Shown here: positions 6,046 through 6,462 of the stretch, one piece after another
Numbering within the stretch: position 1 is the first letter of the stretch
Layout of the letters: each line of letters opens with the position of its first letter
NCBI GenBank assembly: GCA_003175865.1
Contig: PSRF01000411.1
Location: forward strand, 1-6,462
Reading direction: 5' to 3'
DNA from: Blastocatellia bacterium
GTDB lineage: Bacteria > Acidobacteriota > Blastocatellia > Pyrinomonadales > Pyrinomonadaceae
Length of the DNA stretch: 6,462 nucleotides
The notes under the pieces: generated by a model
What the model was told of the DNA's origin: nothing
Database searches by the model: none
Seen by the model: the letters and a program-made list of their open reading frames with translations, nothing else
Translations under genes and position numbers: made by a program

Positions 6046-6399
6046 ATGGACGAACGACGATCTAAACCCCGGCTCAGTGTAAGTCTGGATGCTGTTTGGA
6101 AGGACAGCGAGGGCAAACACTCTGCAAGGATTACTGACTTATCAGAAGGCGGCTGTTACCTCGACACTGTTGGCGAGGTGATGACGGGCGAAATAGTTGC
6201 TTTTCGAGTGCTGTTGCCCGACGAGGACTGGCTGTATCTCGAAGGGGAAGTGAAGCATCACCGACACGGCTTCGGATTTGGCGTACAGTTTGTAGATCTA
6301 AATGATGAGCAGACGGAGAAATTGCACTGGCTGTTACGAATTGCTAAGGAAGCTGGTCCGGGTGCACCGGCAATATCCGCCGACCTTGTCGAAGAATAG
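6046..6399 (+). CDS. Stand-alone PilZ-domain protein, likely c-di-GMP receptor
   Basis: PilZ domains bind the second messenger cyclic di-GMP and pass the signal to partner proteins controlling motility, polysaccharide secretion or transcription. Both ligand motifs are intact: RxxxR at 5-9 (R5, R9) near the N-terminus, and DxSxxG at 31-36 (DLSEGG; D31, S33, G36). The later strand GFGFGVQFVDL (75-85) is a typical closing segment of the PilZ barrel, followed by a helix at about 86-101 and a short acidic tail. The 117 residues match single-domain PilZ proteins; there is no signal peptide, membrane helix or output domain, so it probably acts in the cytoplasm through a partner. The start is set by GGAG five bases upstream. 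It follows the previous gene after a 101-base gap with a probable terminator, suggesting separate transcription. The target process cannot be told from this window. Confidence 0.92.
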   Translation: MDERRSKPRLSVSLDAVWKDSEGKHSARITDLSEGGCYLDTVGEVMTGEIVAFRVLLPDEDWLYLEGEVKHHRHGFGFGVQFVDLNDEQTEKLHWLLRIAKEAGPGAPAISADLVEE

Positions 6400-6415
6400 C
6401 CGGCCGTAATTTGTA

Positions 6416-6439
6416 GGGGCGGCCCTCCGTGGCCGCCTC
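6416..6439. repeat. GC-rich palindrome after the PilZ gene
   Basis: GGGGCGGCC (6416-6424) pairs with GGCCGCCTC (6431-6439) as a 9-bp stem with one G-U pair and a 6-base loop (CTCCGT). No T-tract follows (ATTGGTAG), so it is not a standard intrinsic terminator, although such a stem 16 bases after the stop could stall polymerase or protect the mRNA end. The pattern GTAGGGGCGGCC...GGCCGCC is like dispersed REP-type intergenic palindromes in environmental genomes, from memory only; one copy here cannot prove that. Confidence 0.6.
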
Positions 6440-6462
6440 ATTGGTAGAGATATCTGGTGCTT

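Overview
The window reads as a compact stretch of bacterial chromosome with every convincing gene on the + strand and roughly balanced base composition. From protein style (a full-length cobalamin-dependent MetH, a stand-alone PilZ protein, a short pore-loop-like membrane protein, and a GC-rich palindrome next to a gene end) I lean towards an environmental Gram-negative lineage such as Acidobacteriota. This is an inference; there is no rRNA or other decisive taxonomic marker.

Layout. Bases 1-113 are a short leader holding a 7-bp-periodic AT-rich tandem repeat that runs almost into the first start codon, plus an inverted partial copy at the left edge. Then follow metH (114-3626, cobalamin-dependent methionine synthase, all four modules intact), a PlsC-family acyltransferase (3653-4615, TTG start), a diacylglycerol-kinase-family lipid kinase (4615-5565, TGATG overlap with the gene before), and a 107-residue two-helix membrane protein (5621-5944) whose layout imitates a K+-channel pore but carries GMGP where GYGD would be. 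The gap at 5945-6045 holds a hairpin plus T-tract (probable terminator), a promoter-like pair and a clear ribosome binding site for a PilZ-domain protein (6046-6399). A GC-rich hairpin lies just after it (6416-6439).

How the genes fit together. The first four genes are co-oriented with gaps of 26, -1 and 55 bases and no visible terminator between them, so one transcript is plausible. MetH makes methionine and regenerates tetrahydrofolate. The acyltransferase and the lipid kinase are both predicted to yield phosphatidic-acid-type lipids, by acylating lysophosphatidate and by phosphorylating diacylglycerol, and their stop/start overlap suggests coupled translation. The PilZ gene appears to be a separate unit, probably a small cyclic-di-GMP receptor.

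I found no tRNA, rRNA, CRISPR array, insertion sequence, phage gene or recognisable defence system. The most unusual items are the heptamer repeat abutting metH, the pore-loop-like small membrane protein, and the GC-rich palindrome at the right edge.
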